Of a stretch of DNA of 64,000 nt, positions 35,425 to 55,409 are shown in pieces. The translations under genes and the position numbers were made by a program. Source of the DNA: Rhododendron vialii (Eukaryota > Streptophyta > Magnoliopsida > Ericales > Ericaceae); assembly GCF_030253575.1 (NCBI RefSeq), contig NC_080568.1, positions 3,650,501 to 3,714,500 of the forward strand, written 5' to 3'. Position 1 is the first letter of the stretch. Each line of letters starts with the position of its first letter. The notes under the pieces are model-generated. The model was not told the origin of the DNA. It ran no database searches and saw nothing but the letters and a program-made list of their open reading frames with translations.

Positions 35425-35463
35425 CCTTTGGTGTCTTGTCTTTGTAGTTGCATATATTGTGAT

Positions 35464-35872
35464 GGACTGGGGGAAGGTGCTACACAGCGTGTTGTGGACG
35501 ACAAATCATCGCCACTCCGGTCTCGCTTTGACGATTGGAATCGTTCATTTCGTAGAGCTCATCGAATAGAACATTTGAACTATAATCAGGTCGATCAGAT
35601 ATCATTAAGTGCCTCATCCGAGCATTATTATCTTGAAACGAATGGATCCGAAATACTAGATAAAATCCACTGTTTTTTGGGAACACTTAATAATTCAAGA
35701 TAATCATGTTTGGATGAGACACTTAATGATATCCGATCGAATTGATTTTTGGTACACTTGTTCTACTCGACGAGCTCTATAAAGTGAACGTTTTCGATCG
35801 GCGGAGTGGCGGCGTTTTGCTGTGTACAGCACGCTGCGCAGCATGGGTCTGCGCAACACCTTCCCCCAGTCT
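35464..35872. mobile_element. Mutator-like foldback MITE with 9-bp target duplication
   Basis: The element is 409 bp with arms of about 175 bp. The left end is GGACTGGGGGAAGGTG; the right end inverted is AGACTGGGGGAAGGTG. It is flanked by TATTGTGAT on both sides (35455-35463 and 35873-35881). The 9-bp duplication and long inverted ends fit a non-autonomous Mutator-type element. No transposase is seen. Confidence 0.88.
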
Positions 35873-35881
35873 TATTGTGAT

Positions 35882-36439
35882 AAGGAAATATTTGTTAGAA
35901 TTTCTGTAAACAAAAATAAATGGAGACAACCACAAAAACAATAAGATGTTGAAATAATATTTTAGGTAGAGATATAGGAGAATAGAAAAAACTTATTGAT
36001 CGAGCATAAAGAGTAGTCCTAAGAGAAGATATGTCCCCGCTTGTACTGAATTGTGTGACATTCCCCTCCCAAGATAAAATGATCCTGGGAAGCTTTGTGT
36101 GCAGCCCCGTGAACTAAGAACCGCTCGTATGCTTAAAATACTAGATACTCAAAACTATATCTCACTTTGCTTGTAAAACAACACAAGCTCTCTACCACTT
36201 ATGATTTTTCACACCCATATATATAGGCCAATTATCTACATAATAAAGGAGAACGATTTTTGAATCTTATCTTTCTATAAATCCTAACCATTGATTTGCT
36301 CATAAATCCTATGGCGCTCTCTCTCTTTCTCAAACAATAGTAATTACACAATTGCCACTAATTAGATTTCACGTTCAAAATTCATATCTCACTCTCTCCT
36401 CCTCCCCCTCCTCCCCTCCTCCTCCTCCTCCTCCTCCTC

Positions 36440-36497
<58 letters not shown>

Positions 36498-37130
36498 CCC
36501 CCCTTTTTTCCCTCTGTTTAAATGGCTATTTCGATTGCAAAACTCCCACCATTGTCCAATCTGTAATAGGATTGTCTACATTTGGATCGAGGTTTGATTT
36601 TGCAATGAATACCTTCCCCGCTCCCCCAAAAAAATAATAATAATAATATTAACTAAACGTTCCATATTCTTTGTGTGTGTGTGTGCTATTTTGAAATTTT
36701 GAACGACCCCTTCGTGTTATATGAACAGGTTGATACTTTGTTCACGGTTACAATGTTGATTTGCACGTGTGCTGATTGTTTGATCCGCGTCTTCGGGTAC
36801 GAGCATGCATTAAAAGAACTTTGTTTGAACTGAATTTAAAAAGAATTATTCCAGTAGAAATCAATTTCGTTGGCGGGGATGGTCAATAGTTTCGTAATTC
36901 ATTTTAATTGTGTTCAAAATGCGTTGCGTTGCTCTGTACCTTCAGGCATGAACAAATCCTAGTATATCAATACTCCAATCAATATAGAACATAAAAGCCC
37001 ATGATTATACGTGTGGGGAGTTACAAGAAGGAAGTTAAAATAATATATAGTTTCACATTATAAGGGTGCATGTAACCTCCAAATAAAATAAATCATTCTA
37101 ATTAAGTTTTTTAAAACTTTTTTCCCACAA
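35882..37130. other. Intergenic region with CT-rich microsatellite
   Basis: No gene is seen. At 36393-36500 a (CTC)n then (CT)n tract of about 108 bases ends in a C run. The ORF across it is a product of the repeat. Confidence 0.6.
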
Positions 37131-38132
37131 TAACCGCATATGTCCGGGCCATTTTTGCGCGCACCTCGATTAATTTCGGGGTCTTGAAGTTAACAATCGA
37201 ACAAATCTTCCAGCGGCCCCAATGATTAGAATATTCGGCCTCCGTGGAGTTTGAACATGCGACCTCATAAAAGACAAACACTTACAGTATTTTCTTTTTC
37301 ATGGCCACTCGGCCATTCCTTTAGATTGTTATTGTTGCACATATTTCATACCAAGGAGGATTCGGGTTGAGAGTGTGTACGGAGTCTATTGACATGTATT
37401 ATGAGGTTAAAAGTCACACATTACGTAGTTTGATAGATGAGATAACATAGCAGTTGAATTTAAGTGCGCACCTCGAACTATTCTCAACGGCCTCTCTTAC
37501 AGCCATTTCATATGCTTATGTGAGAGGGTGAATTGGCTAGAAGAGTTGTTGGCAAGAAAAATTGAACATGAAACCTTAGCATGGAGCAAACATTTATATC
37601 CCAAATCAGGACCACTTGGCCAACCCTTTCAGATTCATTAGTTTCATAGTTTATTTGTGTTTGCTTGAGTTTGGATGATTACAATTTTCATTTGTCAAAG
37701 ACTGGTAGTTGAAGCTTATTATTGTGATCTCATTGTTTAGTGGGCACTACTTTTCCTCGTATATGTTTTTAACCAGTTTCCTTGTCTTGTCTTTGTAGTT
37801 GCATTCTTGATAACCGCAGATGTGGGGCCATTTTTGTGCGAACATTCATTAATTTCGGAGCCAAGAAATTAACAACCGGACAAATTTTTCAACGGTCCCA
37901 AGGATTAGAATGTTCGGCCTCCGTGGGGTTCAAACATGTGATCTCATGAAAGACAAACACTTATTTTCTTTCTCATTGCCACTCTGTCAAATTCCTTCGA
38001 GTTGTTATTGTTGCACATTTTCATACCGAGGAGGATTTGCGTTGAGAGTGCGTATGGAAATGTATTATGAGGTTAAAAGTCACACGCTACATAGTTTGAT
38101 AGATGAGATAACATAACAGTTGAACTTAAGTG
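37131..38132. repeat. Two 330-bp direct repeats flanking a 340-bp interior
   Basis: Units at about 37131-37468 and 37808-38132 share GCGCAC/GAACAT..ATTAATTTCGG, TTCGGCCTCCGTGG, GACAAACACTTA and TATTATGAGGTTAAAAGTC. The interior (37469-37807) is homologous to 34960-35460. It could be an old small terminal-repeat element or a tandem segmental duplication. No primer-binding site or polypurine tract is evident, so I leave it unclassified. Confidence 0.6.
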
Positions 38133-40285
38133 CGTCCCTTTTTTGTACGTGGCCGCAAGATCAAACCTGCTTATAATAATTGTCCTGCTAACGAGGTTAC
38201 GTTAAAAATTATTTTATTCTGTTCACATCACAATAGAGCACTAAAAATCTACGAATGATTGATCCCGCGCCATGGGATCTAGAATCCTATGATCAACAAC
38301 CAGGTCGGTTGCCATTTCCTCCCCCTAATTTGTCCGGAAGCGGGGGGCTGCTGTCCCCTTGGGGACAGCAGCGTGAAGCAATTGTCCACGAAAAAAGCGA
38401 AGCTAATAATAGCTTTGTTGAAATGAAAGGAAACCTACCAAAAGGTGTTGTTGGATGATGAGTCATGTCTACAACCCTGGACCATTGAACGAAAATGGTC
38501 AAGTTGATGTGAAAGAATCATCTTTCTCTTTCTTTCTTTCATTTCTTCATTAATAATGCATGATTCTCAGGCCAGTTTTGAGTGCTTATCGGACTAGTCC
38601 CTACAGATCATCTCAAGATCGTTCTACACGCTTACGCATGCAATGGGGTGATTCCAAAAATTATTGGCGGATGTAAGTACTCAGAAGAGAGCGAATCTCT
38701 AATGCCTTGTTTTAAACACTTTTTGAAAGTATTTTTTAAAAGATTTCTCTTAAATTTCTTTTACTTTCAATAATTTCTCTCTTTATCTCTTTCCATTTAT
38801 TATCTTTACTGTTTTTTTAAATTTTTTTTTAAAAAGTGTTCCAAACAAGGCATAAATCTTCTGTCAAGACCAGTAGGCCACTTCTTGGGTTTCTCCTTCA
38901 TTAATTTATTCCCTTTCTTTCTATTTTCAAAGAAAGGTACCATCTTTTTCAAAATTATATATTAAACCATGAGTTTAGACTTGGGTTGTCTACTCTTCCC
39001 CTATGTATTTTCTAGGTGAATAATAATGGCTTTAATAACTACCTAATCGTCGTGTTGAAAAGTCCACATCGAAACCCAAGGCGTTGAAATTATATAAACT
39101 ACTATAGAAGCAAAAAAAGGAGGTTTATTTATTTTATTTTTTTGATCAAGGGGGAGGTTTATTCAGTAATCTCTAATAAGACTTCTTTTCAACCAAAATT
39201 GGTACAGGAATCCCATACTTCGTAGTAGAGAAGGTCAGACTTGTTTTTACCGGTAAGAGTCACATATTTTGTAATGGAGAAAGACCGTGGAGAACCATAT
39301 AGCGGTGCTCGATTGCTTGGTAATTTTGTAAGTTTCAAACATCTGCGTCTGAGTTTTTTTCTCTCGTTTTTTCTTTTCCCTATTTTCTCCAGTTTTTCTT
39401 AATCATTCTCTTTTTCTCAAGTGACAATTCATTTTATCAAGAAGTCCTAGTCTCATCAACCACCACCGTACGTGGAATCTCTTTTTATAATTCTTCACAG
39501 GCACCGTCAACCACCAAAGATTTCACCGCCACCTTGCAAATTGGCAATTGGCTAAACCACCACTCCAACAGCATTTTTTATTTTATAACTTAAGCGTCCG
39601 GGCTAGTATCGCACCTCAACTAATAATGAGGGTTCAATTCTAGTACCGCCCACTTGCGGAGCTCAAATTTGGATTGGCTCCGAAAGAATTAATAGCACCT
39701 AAAAGATTTTGAAAATAAGACCTTATTGACAATATATATATATATATATATGTTGTGAAAGGGACCATTCATTTTGGCAAGTGAATGAAATAACGTGACT
39801 TTATATATTGATTGGATGAATGATGATGTTAATGTTCTACGATTATTTGCACATCAGGGTTACAATTTAGATCATCAAGGGGGAGTCTTTGGATGATTGG
39901 CTGACTTTGTTTTTATGAGTTATTAGCCAACTGGTGCTAGTTGCTCATGATCAAAAAATACCAATGAATGCTAGTTTAATTGGTCACTTTTGTATTTTCC
40001 ACTTATAGATCAATCTATGAGTTAAATTTAACTGATAGATGTGGTAGACTGATGGGTGTGGACAGGTTAAAATGGGTCATAGGTCATATTGGAAGAATAA
40101 GATCATCCGATCATAATCGATTGCATCGGCTTTCAGGTTTCCGACTCATAGATTGTTCGAAGGCCATCGTGAGTCGTGGGACTCATAGGGTTCAAGTTGG
40201 AGAGGAGGTCGTGTAGGTCATGGGCTTCGTTTTCCCTCTTGAATATTTTCCTTTACTTTCTTTCCTCAATTTTCAAACAAACCCC
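38133..40285. other. Intergenic region, no gene seen
   Basis: Only short ORFs are present. It includes a MITE at 38703-38852 and a (TA)n tract near 39732-39750. A block at 38570-38640 echoes the CTAGTCCCTACAG text of 34947. Confidence 0.5.
38703..38852. mobile_element. MITE with TAA target duplication
   Basis: It is 150 bp with ends TGCCTTGTTTTAAACACTTT and the inverse of AAAGTGTTCCAAACAAGGCA. TAA flanks both sides (38700-38702 and 38853-38855). It is Tourist-like by duplication length and differs in sequence from the GGCCCCGTTCCGG family. Confidence 0.85.
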
Positions 40286-42760
40286 CGGAAAAAACCGCCA
40301 TAGCTCCAAGAGAATAAGCGGGGGATCAAATTGGTTGGCAAAGCTTCTTTTGTTTGTTACAGAATGGTGTTTGGACCTCGATATCGTTGTTTACTTATAT
40401 ATAGGCCAATAATGGTTAATATATGGCTATATCAAAGATAACGTTGAGCTCCCCTTTCGTCAAAAAGAAGAAGAAGATAACGTTGAGCTCCTCGATACCG
40501 CAATTTAAAACCCTATTTGAATACAGTGCAGAGGGTACCATGTTTTTTTCTTCTCTCAGACACTTGAATTAAGTTGTATATCTAATTTTATAAGAGTTTA
40601 AACTGTACTCCATTTTTCTCTCTGAAACACTTCCTTCGAAACATTACAAGTTGGTAATTTCAGAAAAAAGCATTTTTTAGACCCTTTTTTTTTTTTTTGG
40701 TAAGTAAAAATTTTATTGCACAAAAAACCGTAGGAAGCTACAAAACCTCACAAGGGCATACCCCTGGCAAACCTATACATCAGTTTCAAAACGAAAAAAT
40801 ACAGACTCTTATTTACATGAAAAAAAACAGACTCCTTAAGTACAATAATGAGTGCTTGCTTGCTTAATATTTGTTCATTGCTCATTGTTGGAAGGAGGCA
40901 ATTTTGTTAATATTTCCTTTCTCCTCATCTAGACGTTAAAAAACAAATAATTTTGTAAGTTAAATATGCAAAAAGTTCACTAAAAAGAGATTTTTCAAAA
41001 AAGGTAAGCAAATAAACAAGAGAAACTAAACACACATTAGAATCGTTGTTGTTTTTGAGTGTAATTTTTCTTTTTTTCATATCTTATGTTGACTATTGAA
41101 TTTTTTTTCTTCTTAAAAGTGTGTTTATCGGTGACCCCGCTCACATGGCTACACCACTGACCGAATTTACAGATGATTGTGCATACATCCAATTACAAAT
41201 TATGTGCCCCTGAATCGTTTAATACTAGCAAATGCCGTTGTCTGAAGGCACGAGTGAACATGGCATAATATTGCTTCAATTGACAACACCATCTAATAAC
41301 ATCAATTGCTAAATCCTGATCATGTCAACGTACAAATCAAATTTAAATCCATCAAATCAAATTCTCCATCGAATTTAACATGCAAAATGGAAATGAACCA
41401 CCAAAACATGTGTTAAATCTTTTAAAGATTTAGCCGCAAAGAGTATTCCCAATAAAATAGAGACTAAAGGCGCATAAGTGAAAAAGTCATGAACATGTTG
41501 TATTTCTCGCTCCCTTGACGTTGAGGTTGCATTCTTTTTCCGTTGTAACTATTCATGTTCTAGCAAATTTTTCAGTACCTAAAAAGCAACCAGGCCCCAG
41601 AATCTCATCTTATGCCTAGATATATAACTACATAATACACAAAGGAGTTCAAATAGAAGATGGTTAAACCCCAATAGTTGGCCCAGATTTCAGCTTCCAA
41701 ACTTGAGATGCATGTGAACTTTGTCGCAGTAACTAAGGAGCCATTTGCCTTCTCCTGTTTTGAAAAGACCACCAAAACCTCCTTTTCCTTTACTTTCATA
41801 CCAATTGCCATCAGTGTTTAGCTTCAAAGTACCTGCACCAGGAAGATACCATTTAACTAAAATAGGATAAGTAGCAAGAGGATTTGGGGGAGGGGGAATT
41901 TAAATGCATCAATACATTTAGAACACATATGCAGGTGTTAAAACGGTAAATGTGGAGGATAACTCCAAGAGAATAAGCGAGGGAGCAAATTGACTGGCAA
42001 AGCATCTATCATCTGTTACGGAATGGAGTTTGGACCTCGATATCGTTGTTTACTTATATATAGGCCAATAACGGTCAATATATGGATGTATCAAAGATAG
42101 CGTTGAGCTCCCCTTTTGTCAAAAAAAAGAAGAAGAAGATAACGTTGAGCTTCTCGATACCGCAATTTAAAACTCTATTTGAATATAGTGCAGAGGGTAC
42201 CATGTTTTTTTCTTCTCTCAGACACTTGAATTAAGTTGTATATCTAATTTTATAAGAGTTTAAACAGTACTCCATTTTTCTCTCTGAAACACCTCCTTCG
42301 AAACATAACAAGTTGGTAATTTCAGAAAAAAGAAGAAGCATTTTTTAGACTTAAGTACAATGAGGGCTTGCTTGCTTATTATTTATTTGTTCATTGCTCA
42401 ATGTTGGAAGGAGGCAATTTTGTTAATATTTCCTTTCTCCTCATCTAGACGTTGAAAAACAAATAATTTTGTACGTTAAATATGCAAATAGTTCACTAAA
42501 AATAGATTTTTCAAAAAGGTAAGCAAATAAACAAGAGAAACTAAACACACAGTAGAATCGTTATTGTTTTGAGTGTAATTTTTCTTTTTTTCATATCTTA
42601 GTTTGACTAACACGGCTACACCACTGACCAAATTTACAGATGATTGTGCATAGATTCAGTAACAAATGTGCCCTGAATCATTTAACATATGGGCGCAGGT
42701 GCCAAAAGGTAAGTGTGGAGGATAAAAACAATGAAAAATTTGGAACACATTTATATTCGG
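40286..42760. repeat. Direct duplication of about 0.8 kb upstream of DEAH4
   Basis: The segment 40306-41100 is repeated at about 41966-42605, offset near 1.66 kb. Shared markers are TGTTTGGACCTCG/AGTTTGGACCTCG, ATATATAGGCCAATAA, GTGCAGAGGGTACCATG and GTTGGAAGGAGGCAATTTTG. Copy 1 carries an extra block at about 40683-40838 that starts with poly-T, absent from copy 2. The first 60 bases resemble the DEAH4 leader at 43738-43800. Confidence 0.85.
40683..40838 (-). mobile_element. Retro-insert in copy 1 of the duplication
   Basis: It is present only in copy 1; copy 2 reads straight through at about 42343. It starts with a 14-base T run then GGTAAGTAAAAATTTTATTG, so on the - strand it ends in poly-A. 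This fits a short LINE- or SINE-type insert; the family is not identified. Confidence 0.5.
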
Positions 42761-43476
42761 AACCGTGACCATATTTTTTTTTTGCAGAGAGGCAAGAGGA
42801 TAATTTCACTTGACTACTCACTCAGGCAATTGTTAATTAGGAAGGGCTAAGATGGATCCTTTAAACGCATACACACATAAACCCAAACTCCCAATATGGG
42901 GGCCGGCCCCACAAATAGAAGCCCAAGAGCCTCACCCCTCCTTCGGACGGGCCCGATGTCAAGGTTTGGCCCATATTTGTTCCCCGCATTTTTTCACTAT
43001 ATGAAGCGAAATAAAAATGTTACGATATATGACATTCAGAATATAAAAATGTCCATGAAATAAAATGAACGATCTAGATTCACAGCAGTAACCTGTGAAT
43101 CCTCAGAACATGAAAGTGTCCATAAAACAAAACGACCGTTTGTTTGTGAATTTGTAACGTTCCTTTTGTTTCATTGACATTGTCATGTATAGGTCTGTCA
43201 ATGGATCGGATCCGACAAATCCGAATTCGATTTAAAACAAAATACAACTTCTTAAACTTTTTTTTTTCAAAATAAAAAATTTACATTTTTCTTAAAAAAA
43301 AATTAAAAATAAAGTTCAGATAAGATTGATAACAGATTTAATCCGATCCGTTCCGTATTTGGATTACCGGATTATCAGATCTACTTTGTCTGATTCAGAT
43401 TGAATTTTTTAAGTCGAATCCTTAATCGAATCCGATCCATTGACAGGCGTAGGCGTAGTCATGTATAATACATTTA
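42761..43476. other. Upstream region of DEAH4, no gene seen
   Basis: AT-rich DNA with poly-T and poly-A runs. A degenerate inverted pair lies around 43195-43450 (TCAATGGATCGGATCCGA against TCGAATCCGATCCATTGA), which suggests an old foldback element of about 255 bp. Confidence 0.5.
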
Positions 43477-43715
43477 GGCCCCGTTCCGGAAACGGAAATA
43501 AGTACTTATTTTTTAAGAAGACAATTTTAAGCTTAAAAATCATGTATTTATGTAAATAATTTTCCTATCAATATGGATCTTGTTTGATAGATCTCATTGA
43601 GATCTTTTATACGGTGAAAAAAAAATTAAAAAATTATTTTTGATTTATATTATTTTTGAGTTTAAAAATATAAAATAAATACTTATTTTTTAAGAATGTG
43701 TTCTGGAACGGAGTC
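43477..43715. mobile_element. Tourist-like MITE in the DEAH4 promoter
   Basis: It is 239 bp with ends GGCCCCGTTCCGGAA and the inverse of TTCTGGAACGGAGTC. TTA flanks both sides (43474-43476 and 43716-43718). It ends 147 bp before the DEAH4 ATG. It is the same family as the nested copies at 61304-62189. Confidence 0.9.
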
Positions 43716-43862
43716 TTATACTACTTATCTAATAAGCGGAAAAAACCCGACATTGACCCCGTGAGAACAAGCTGGGAAGCAAATTGGCGGGCAAAGCACT
43801 TACGAAGTTAAAAACCCTAGAATTGCAGTGTTTCATCTCCAACCTCAGAACCGATTGATCCA

Positions 43863-52155
<8,293 letters not shown>

Positions 52156-52480
52156 AGCACTGCAAATTTGGATCGGCTAAGTGGCTGGTGAACTCTCTCG
52201 GTAAAAAGCACGTTGTTGTAGATGTGGCCGGAATGATGCCATCTGAAGCTCCATCTGTTATGTTAGCCTCATTAGTTGCAAATGTAGGCTCCAATTGTTT
52301 GGCAGAAAAGAGCCAAGTCCACAATTACGAAGGGTAGCTCACATGAATCCGTACAGTTTTTGTCCGACAAGAAGTTTACTTATTGAACCTGCGGGTTGTA
52401 TTACGTGCACTCGTAAACTTTAGTGTGTTCTTAGGATGTAAACACTGGTTCTGTATATTTGGTTAATTGGTGGAAGAACT
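52156..52480 (+). other. 3' UTR of DEAH4
   Basis: No ORF of note on the + strand. It probably includes the 3' end; no clear single polyadenylation signal was picked. Confidence 0.5.
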
Positions 52481-52499
52481 TGTACAAATTTATCGAAGC

Positions 52500-53890
52500 T
52501 TCTCTTTCCCAAACATATTCATGCAATCGGAGTACGATATCCATTTTTTATTTTCAAGAAAAAAAGCCTTCATCTTGTTGTGGCTCAAACAAAGGATGCC
52601 AATCTTAGGAAATCTTATTGTTGTGACTCAAACAAGCATGAAGTTTACGTTGACGAGAAATTGTGTCGATTTTGAGATTCTAGCTTCTCAAAATTAGTTT
52701 AGAGTGTTTACAAAAAATTCTAGATAATGTATTTTAATAACAATTGTGACACTCTCCGGGTCCGTCTAATGTGGAACAGCAAGTCAATGACAATTTAATA
52801 AGCTCAACAATTTAATAATGGTTGTGATATTTAGTGGTTCTGTCTAATGTAAGATGGCAAGTCAATGACAATTTAATAAGCTTAGCGATTCGCTGAGTCA
52901 CACCTTGAATCTTGTCTAATGTGCCACTTCTCAAATTCAGTCTAAAATATTAGACAACAAGTCAATAACAATTTAATAAGCTCAACATTTCAATAATGTG
53001 TCACTTCTCGGGTGCCACTCTTCGGGTCCTGTCTAATGTGCAACTTCTCGAGTCCCTTCTAATGTGGGACAACAAGTCAATGATAATTTAATAAGCTCAA
53101 CAATTCAATAATGGCAATGCCAAGGACTTGTTTTCTGCAAGTCTACTCTTATATCTTTTTCTTTTTTTCCCCTGTCTTATTGCTTCTCCAACTCATTCTT
53201 CGTTCGTTTCCCAAACATATTCATGCAATGGGAGTATGATATCCATATTTTGTTTTCAAGAAAAGTCTTCATCATCTGGATCTCAATACAGGGAAATCTC
53301 ATTGTAGTGACTCAAACAAAGGATATGCCAATCTTTGGAAATCTCATTGTCGTGACTCAAACAAGCATGAAGTTCATGTTTACCAGAATTTTTTTTGGCA
53401 TATTTTGAGATTCTAGCTTTTAAGAATTAGTTTAGAGTGTTTACAAAAAATTCTAGATAACAGATTCAATACCAGTTGTGCACTCCCCGGATCCGTCTAA
53501 TGCGGGACAGCAAGTCCATGCCAATTTAATAAGCTCAGCAATTCAATAATAGCTGTGAGCAGGTCCCGTATAATGTAGGATGGCAAGTCATTTACAATTT
53601 AATAAGCTTAGCGATTCACAGAGCCATTCCTTGGTTCCCATCTAATGTGCCACTTCTCAAGTTCAGTCTAATGTGGGAGGATAAGTTAACGACAATTTAA
53701 TAAGCTCAACAATTCAATAATGTGTGACTTGAATTTAATAAACTCAACAATTCAATAATGTGCCACTCCTCGGGTCCCGTCTAATATGGGACAACAAGTC
53801 AATGGCAATTCAATAACGGCAATGCCAAGGACTTGTTTTCTGCAAGTCTACTCTCTTTTTTTCTCCGTCTTAGATTGCTTCTACAACTCA
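52500..53890. repeat. Complex repeat field: two 0.7-kb copies of short repeats
   Basis: A block starting at CAAACATATTCATGCAAT (52513 and 53212) is present twice, offset about 700 bp. Each copy contains several units of roughly 60-90 bp built on GTCTAATGTGGGACAACAAG, GACAATTTAATAAGCTCA and CAATTCAATAATG. Both end with GGCAATGCCAAGGACTTGTT and TTTCTGCAAGTCTACTCT. No coding capacity is evident. Confidence 0.9.
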
Positions 53891-55409
53891 ATTCTTCGTT
53901 TGTTTCCTCTCAACTTGTCTCTCTCAAATTCTTTAAATACAGCCAGATGATCGTCCAAACTCTGGTATTAGCTGCAATCTGTGACTACATCAAAGCAAAA
54001 GCCATCAAAATCGGCCGGAGTTATCAAATTATTGTTTGCCCAACAAGGCAAAAAGTTAAAGATAAGAGCTCTTGATTTTCCCTTTATTGATGATTTTGGA
54101 CAGAAAACAGCAATAGAGAGTTACTCAGTACCATATTTTATCGCGCTGTTAAGTACTTACATCTCAATTTCGATAAAGTCATTTAGAGAAAGGACATGTT
54201 ACACTGCCAATTTCATCATAGTTTTAGCTATATTTCAGAGTAAACTCTTGAGGTTTTGTGTGTGTGTGTGTGTGTGTAAAGAGTAGGGCATATTATGTAC
54301 CATTGATACCAGTCTTAATTTATCAAGTGACAATATATAATATGATTCTCTTTACGTTTTCTTTTCTCAATTTTTTTCCCAGTATAAAATCACAAATAAC
54401 CATCTAACAAAATGATTAATAGAAGGGTGACAAAAATTGAATAAACTTACAAACCCCTGAAAATTGAATACCATAACAGTTTTTAAATTGTCTTTCTTTC
54501 TCTTTTATTTTTTTAATTACAATGCCCGAACAAGATTAAGTCCATCCACTTAGAAGTTGTGGGTGCCATACAAGAGGAAGAGGAATTTTGGTAGGTGAAA
54601 TACAAATATGTACGGAGGCTATTTGAGAGCTAGGTGGTGACGTCACATAATGCACGGGCGTGCACTGATGCAGGAGTGTGAGCAAAAGCATGAAAATGTC
54701 TTTCGAAAGACCAAACAGCTAATTCGCAAGTGCGAGGATTGAAAGCGCGAACCTCAACGAGAATTGAGAGCAGGAACGAAGACCATTGTAAAAGATTATG
54801 TGACTAAGGCCGGGACACACCAATCTTAGTCTGCCACCGACTCTAGCTGGACCCCATGAACACATGCATAGACTAACATAGACAGATGGTTCATTACAGA
54901 TTGTGCCATGGCTACAATTTTGGTGGCTGTGTAGGGGAGAAGGATAATATTTCTTTTTCCTCGTGAGAATAGGGTTTGCCACATCTCTCCTAGGCAAAAA
55001 TTTCAATGAGAGTTCTCATTTCATCCGACACATCCATGTAACGTAGAGTGAATATTAGTAGTATTTCTTTTCTGATTTGAACAGGTTGGGCAGCTCATTT
55101 GCCTAGGTTGAGCACATGAACAATTACCCTTCGAAAAGGGCTCTCAAGATATTACTAGATATACGTACATATATTTATTTATTTATTACAAACAGTATAA
55201 GTATTATATCAAACCAGAAACAAATCCACAATCATCATCCAACCCAAACTAATAGCGCCATCAAACCCAAACTAATTGCGCCATCAAGGGGGGAAAAAAT
55301 TTAAACAAATACAGGAGAAAAAACATCCACACACAGATTGGGAGATTTGAACTCCTAATCTCCTAGTGATTATGAGAATAACAACCGCACAGAAGTGACT
55401 ATCTTGAAG
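53891..55409. other. Intergenic region between DEAH4 and the 4CL-like gene
   Basis: No gene is recognised. It has a (TG)n tract at 54259-54277 and poly-T stretches. ORFs of 60-101 codons have no domain I recognise. The 3' UTR of the - strand 4CL-like gene lies at its right end. Confidence 0.5.

Noticed and set aside
36352-36597. Ser/Leu/Pro repeat ORF
   Set aside because: It is the translation of a CTC/CT microsatellite.
37131-38132. Small terminal-repeat retroelement with two 330-bp ends
   Set aside because: No TG/CA ends, primer-binding site or polypurine tract are convincing, and the interior is shared with an unrelated position.
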